The translations under genes and the position numbers were made by a program. A model generated the notes under the pieces. The model had not been told where the DNA came from, did not search any database, and saw only the letters and a program-made list of their open reading frames with translations. A stretch of 64,000 bases of DNA from RCIO01 sp965232405 (lineage in GTDB: Bacteria; Pseudomonadota; Alphaproteobacteria; Rhizobiales; Rhizobiaceae): contig OZ246966.1 in the NCBI GenBank assembly GCA_965232405.1, positions 2,480,001-2,544,000 on the forward strand, written 5' to 3'. Numbering within the stretch: position 1 is the first letter of the stretch; each line of letters opens with the position of its first letter. Below are positions 60,774 through 64,000 of this stretch, piece after piece.

Positions 60774-61580
60774 TTACGGCGCTGGCCGGATATCGACGGG
60801 CGCGGGAATATCAGCTTTCTGAACGTCCCGCAGCAGTTCGATCATGCTCGCCACCTGGTGTTCCGCGATCCGCTTGCCGAGTTCCGCTCTCGCCTTGGAC
60901 GCGTCGCCCACCGCGCCGGCGGGATTGAGATCGTTCGCCACCCAAGCGTAGGACAACGTGCCTGTCGGGCGCAGATGCGTGAAGCGCTGCTCGTCCTTCG
61001 CCGCGACAGAGACGAAGTCAACAGCCTTGGACATGTCGACCGTGTCCGGCCGAAAATGCAGCATGAGCGCCGTTTCCACCTCACCGCCGTGAATGCCGTG
61101 GCGGCGTTCCTGATCCGAAATAGGGTCGTCAGGCATGGGGAAGTGCCAGCCTGCCTTGACCGCCAGCATTCCGGCGCGGACGCGAAGCTCACGCGCGACA
61201 ATGCCCATCATCTCGACATTGCCGCCATGCGAATTGACGAAAACGATCTTGCGAATGCCGGTGCGTGCGACCGACAGGCCGAGTTCGGTCCAACCCTCGA
61301 TCAGGTTTGCGGCGGTGTGGGTCAGGGTGCCAGGCGCCCAGACATGCTCGTTCGACTTGCCGACCGACTGGATCGGAAGAATACGCAGGGCCAGGTCGTC
61401 CGGCAGCTTCTCGACCAACAGGTCGAGGAAGCCCTGATTGATCATTGTGTCGGTGCCGACCGGCAGATGCGGGCCGTGCTGTTCGACCGCCGCGATCGGG
61501 ATCATGGCGATCGTCGCTTCGGGATCGAGGTCCAGAAAGTCGGGCGCGGTAAAGTCGTTCCACCAGATCTTGCGCGTCAC
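60774..61580 (-). CDS. Creatininase-family amidohydrolase
   Basis: Metal-dependent hydrolase of 268 residues. Metal and active-site motifs: AAVEQHGPHLPVGTD, FVNSHGGNVEMM and HGIHGGEVETALML, the E/H/D pattern of creatininase and related cyclic-amide hydrolases. The natural substrate is uncertain, because the family includes creatininase, cyclic-amide and formamide hydrolases. The start overlaps the RidA stop by four bases. Confidence 0.9.
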   Translation of the reverse strand: MTRKIWWNDFTAPDFLDLDPEATIAMIPIAAVEQHGPHLPVGTDTMINQGFLDLLVEKLPDDLALRILPIQSVGKSNEHVWAPGTLTHTAANLIEGWTELGLSVARTGIRKIVFVNSHGGNVEMMGIVARELRVRAGMLAVKAGWHFPMPDDPISDQERRHGIHGGEVETALMLHFRPDTVDMSKAVDFVSVAAKDEQRFTHLRPTGTLSYAWVANDLNPAGAVGDASKARAELGKRIAEHQVASMIELLRDVQKADIPAPVDIRPAP

Positions 61581-61987
61581 TTGTCGCTCCCGTCAGGCAG
61601 GGTTTGCGCGGCGGCCACCGCTTCCACTTCGACCAGAAATTCCGGTCTCGCAAATCCCGAAACGACCATCAGCGTTGAAGCCGGCAGAGGGTCCGAAAAC
61701 AGCGCGTTTCGTACTTTCATATACTCCGCCAGATGTTCGCGGCCGGTTACATAGGTGTTGATGCGGACAATGTTGCCGAGATCCATGCCCGCTTCTTGAA
61801 GCACTGCGCGGATGTTTTCAAAGCAAAGCTCGGCCTGTGCGGCGCAATCCGGCGGGATTGTGCCGTCGGCGGCAATGCCGAGCTGGCCGGAACAAAACAC
61901 GATGCGCGCTGGTCCGTCGACAATAGCGCCGTGACTGTAGGCCGAAAATGGCGGGTGAATGGAGCCGGGTACAAGCGGATGGAACAT
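61577..61987 (-). CDS. RidA-family protein (enamine/imine deaminase type)
   Basis: Protein of 136 residues. Seen: FSAYSHGAIVDGPARIVFCS near the start, GQLGIAADGTIP, CFENIRAVLQEAGMDLGNIV, and the arginine in VSGFARPEFLVEVEAVAA, the residue that acts in Rid proteins. The start at 61987 gives the normal RidA length; the frame is open to 62029. First gene of the operon RidA, creatininase-like, SDR, divergent from an ABC transporter. Confidence 0.9.
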   Translation of the reverse strand: MFHPLVPGSIHPPFSAYSHGAIVDGPARIVFCSGQLGIAADGTIPPDCAAQAELCFENIRAVLQEAGMDLGNIVRINTYVTGREHLAEYMKVRNALFSDPLPASTLMVVSGFARPEFLVEVEAVAAAQTLPDGSDK

Positions 61988-62062
61988 GGGAGACTTCGCA
62001 GAATGAAGGATGACGATGCTAGGCCGCAATCAAAGGCATGAAAAGCCCGCAGGGCGCAATTC

Positions 62063-62079
62063 TGCACAAGATGAGTGCA
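62063..62079. promoter_or_regulatory. Possible operator in the RidA/ABC divergent region
   Basis: TGCAC-AAGATGA-GTGCA is an inverted repeat of two 5-base arms around a 7-base spacer, placed 76 bp before the RidA start and 127 bp before the binding-protein start. A second weak dyad, AACGGATATCGTT, is at 62111-62123. Either could bind a regulator, but no regulator gene is adjacent. Confidence 0.3.
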
Positions 62080-62206
62080 CAATCGAAAATGATGAATTTT
62101 TGGGCTTCACAACGGATATCGTTCGGATAAGGTTTTGGATGCCCCGCACTGGCGGATTGAAAAGCGGCACTTGCGACCGTTTCGCGCCTCACCCCGGAGT
62201 TGTTCG

Positions 62207-63223
62207 ATGTCCAATCTCATTAGCAAAGTTTTCGCCGCGGCCGGCCTCGCGGCTTTCACCCTTTCCGCTTCGCTGACCAGCGCGCTGGCGCTCGATGCGG
62301 TCACCTTCGGCACCAACTGGCTCGCACAGGCCGAGCATGGCGGCTACTACCAGGCCGTCGCCGATGGCACCTATGAGAAATACGGGCTGGACGTGACCAT
62401 CCGGCAGGGTGGTCCGCAGGCGGCCAACCGTTCGCTTCTGGTCGGCGGCCAGATCGAGTTTTACATGGGCGGGCCGACGCAGGCGATCGACGCCGTCAAG
62501 GAAGGTATCCCGACGCTCACTCTGGCATCGATCTTCCAGAAAGACCCGCAGGTGCTGCTCGCGCATCCCGATCAGGGATTCGAGACCTTTGCCGACCTCG
62601 CGAAGGCCAGCAAGCTGATCCTCTCGAAGGACGGCTTCATTTCGTATTTCACCTGGATGAAATCGGCCTATGAGGGTTTCTCGGACGAGATGTACGAGCC
62701 TTACACCTTTAACCCTGCGCCGTTCATCGCCGACGAAAAGGCGGTTCAGCAGGGCTACCTGACTTCGGAACCCTACGAGATCGAGACGCAGACCGGCTGG
62801 GCGCCCGTGGTGTTCCTGTTGGCAGACAACGGTTTCGCGCCTTATTCCACCACCATCGAGACGATGAAGCCGTGGTACGAAGAGAACAAGGACGTCGCCA
62901 AACGCTTCGTGGAAGCAACGATCGTCGGCTGGTACAATTATCTCTACGGCGACAACGCGGCTGCAAACGAGCTGATCAAGGCTGACAATCCGGAGATGAC
63001 CGACGGGCAGCTGGCCTATTCGCTGGAGAAGATGAAAGAGTATGGCATCGTGATTTCCGGCGATGCCGAGGACAAGGGTATCGGCTGCATGACCGACGAA
63101 CGCTGGTCGTCCTTCTACGACCAGATGGTCGAGGTTGGTGTGTTCGAGGCCGGCATCGATGTCAGCCAGGCCTATTCGACCGAGTTCGTTTGCCAGGGCC
63201 TTGGCAAGGACCTCGTGAAGTAA
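62207..63223 (+). CDS. ABC transporter substrate-binding protein (NMT1/SsuA type)
   Basis: Periplasmic binding protein of 338 residues. Signal peptide LISKVFAAAGLAAFTLSASL, cut near LALD. Mature NMT1/THI5-like fold: FGTNWLAQAEHGGYYQAVAD, KYGLDVTIRQGGPQAANRSL, FYMGGPTQAIDAVKEGIPTL. Such proteins bind sulfonates, nitrate, thiamine/pyrimidine precursors or riboflavin. ATG 62207 has CCGGAG eight bases upstream; the frame is open to 62135. The ATPase gene follows. The neighbouring RidA/creatininase operon suggests a nitrogen heterocycle or amide (inference). Confidence 0.9.
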   Translation: MSNLISKVFAAAGLAAFTLSASLTSALALDAVTFGTNWLAQAEHGGYYQAVADGTYEKYGLDVTIRQGGPQAANRSLLVGGQIEFYMGGPTQAIDAVKEGIPTLTLASIFQKDPQVLLAHPDQGFETFADLAKASKLILSKDGFISYFTWMKSAYEGFSDEMYEPYTFNPAPFIADEKAVQQGYLTSEPYEIETQTGWAPVVFLLADNGFAPYSTTIETMKPWYEENKDVAKRFVEATIVGWYNYLYGDNAAANELIKADNPEMTDGQLAYSLEKMKEYGIVISGDAEDKGIGCMTDERWSSFYDQMVEVGVFEAGIDVSQAYSTEFVCQGLGKDLVK

Positions 63224-63241
63224 CGAGGCAATGCTCGAAAC

Positions 63242-63265
63242 GACGGTCGCCCTGAGGCGGCCGTC
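63242..63265 (+). other. Hairpin between binding-protein and ATPase genes
   Basis: GACGGTCGCC / CTGA / GGCGGCCGTC, a 10-bp stem with one G-U pair and no T run, 18 bp after the binding-protein stop. Probably an mRNA-stabilising or partial-termination element favouring the binding protein. Confidence 0.5.
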
Positions 63266-63294
63266 AAAGACCATCGAACGGGAAGGCCGGCCAG

Positions 63295-64000
63295 TTGAAT
63301 CTCGCGGTTGAAGCGAAGGGTGCGCGTTCAACGGCCCTCGCGCATGGGCGCAAGGTCGTGTCGATGAACGGAGTGTCGAAGGTCTTTTCCAACGGCACCG
63401 TGGCGCTGACCGATATGACCATGGATGTCGGCGCGGGCGAGTTCGTCAGCCTGCTTGGACCGTCCGGCTGCGGCAAGTCCACCGCGTTGCGCATCATTGC
63501 CGGTCTCGGCGAGCCGAGTACGGGCACAATCGACTGGCCGTCATCCAAGATCAATGCGCGGGGACTACCCGAAGGCGATGTCGGTTTCGTTTTCCAGGAG
63601 CCGACGCTGATGCCGTGGCAGACGGTGTTCGGCAACGTTTACCTGCCGATGAAATTGCGCGGGCAATCGAAGAACGCCGTCAGAAGCGAAGTCATGGAAA
63701 TGCTCTCGCTGGTCGGGCTGGCGGACTTTGCTGAGGCCTATCCGCGCGAGCTTTCTGGCGGCATGAAGATGCGCGTTTCGATCGCGCGTGCACTGGTGAC
63801 CAAGCCGAAGCTTCTGCTGATGGACGAACCGTTCGCGGCGCTGGACGAGATCACCCGGCAAAAGCTCAATGACGATGTGCTGATGCTGTGGAAGCAATCC
63901 GGCGTGACGGTCATCTTCGTCACGCATTCGGTTTATGAATCCGCCTATCTGTCCAACCGCATCGTGGTGATGAAGGCGCGGCCGGGACAGGTCTATACCG
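63295..64000 (+). CDS. ABC transporter ATP-binding protein (SsuB/TauB type), 3'-truncated
   Basis: ATPase partner of the binding protein at 62207, cut by the window end after 235 codons. Walker A GPSGCGKST, Q-loop FQEPTLMPW, signature LSGGMKMRVSIARAL, Walker B LLLMDEPFAALD, H-loop VTHS. The start is TTG at 63295 with ACGGGAAGG eight bases before it; a later ATG at 63364 is possible but would cut off the usual N-terminus. The permease gene is expected just beyond the window. Confidence 0.93.
   Translation, partial: MNLAVEAKGARSTALAHGRKVVSMNGVSKVFSNGTVALTDMTMDVGAGEFVSLLGPSGCGKSTALRIIAGLGEPSTGTIDWPSSKINARGLPEGDVGFVFQEPTLMPWQTVFGNVYLPMKLRGQSKNAVRSEVMEMLSLVGLADFAEAYPRELSGGMKMRVSIARALVTKPKLLLMDEPFAALDEITRQKLNDDVLMLWKQSGVTVIFVTHSVYESAYLSNRIVVMKARPGQVYT

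Noticed and set aside
1..64000. tRNA, rRNA, riboswitch, prophage or insertion-sequence genes
   Set aside because: No tRNA T-loop context, rRNA segments, transposase, integrase or phage proteins could be recognised on either strand.

Overview
The window looks like chromosomal DNA of an alphaproteobacterium of the order Hyphomicrobiales (Rhizobiales), probably Phyllobacteriaceae/Mesorhizobium-like. The reasons are the high GC content, the Ala/Glu-tailed ribosomal protein S16, the aa3-type oxidase subunit IV gene beside a split pntA/pntB transhydrogenase, a tetrameric sarcosine oxidase locus, and several Liv-type ABC operons. This placement rests on gene content only. No rRNA, tRNA, CRISPR array, insertion sequence, phage gene or integrase was seen. 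Coding density is high and no gene-free stretch exceeds about 300 bp.

Layout. 1-0.55 kb: 3' part of rpsP and its terminator. 0.8-8.4 kb: a single-chain indolepyruvate ferredoxin oxidoreductase, a membrane GGDEF-EAL protein, an autoinducer-synthase-like (FeeM-type) acyltransferase and a Crp/Fnr regulator. 8.6-16.0 kb: a first operon with an acyl-CoA ligase and a complete Liv-type ABC transporter, including a 48-residue DUF3096 membrane protein. 16.1-22.0 kb: an envelope-stress-like module made of a VWA protein with six exact 282-bp repeats, an ECF sigma factor, a membrane anti-sigma factor, an exported subtilase and a small basic exported protein. Two nearly identical ECF-type promoter blocks sit before the sigma gene and before the small-protein gene. 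22.2-25.7 kb: oxidase subunit IV and pntAA-pntAB-pntB. 25.7-31.3 kb: an exported protein of unknown function, a PlsB-like acyltransferase, a membrane alpha/beta hydrolase, a TPR lipoprotein, rpsU and a YrdB-like protein.

31.5-37.6 kb: sarcosine oxidase soxB-(alpha/beta hydrolase)-soxD-soxA-soxG. 37.7-41.2 kb: a small acidic/basic protein, MarC, a GNAT, an XRE-cupin regulator and an MFS carrier. 41.2-55.2 kb: a large acyl-CoA catabolic region with a TetR regulator and a palindromic operator. Leftward genes are an SDR, MaoC, an APH-type kinase and a second SDR. Rightward genes are an ACAD10/11-type dehydrogenase, two MDR oxidoreductases and a second Liv-type transporter with its own acyl-CoA ligase. 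55.3 kb: a nested palindromic intergenic repeat. 55.5-59.8 kb: an RND efflux pump and its adaptor. 60.0-62.0 kb: an SDR, a creatininase-family hydrolase and a RidA protein. 62.2-64.0 kb: a divergent NMT1/SsuA-type ABC system cut by the window end.

How the genes fit together. Two separate loci pair acyl-CoA ligases with Liv-type transporters, which suggests uptake and activation of organic acids rather than simple amino-acid import. The kinase plus ACAD10/11-type dehydrogenase plus SDR plus ligase recall the bacterial lva (levulinate/4-hydroxyacyl-CoA) pathway. The most novel-looking system is the ECF sigma / anti-sigma / subtilase module, where both the anti-sigma and the protease carry a region patterned like a peptidase-inhibitor (I9) domain.
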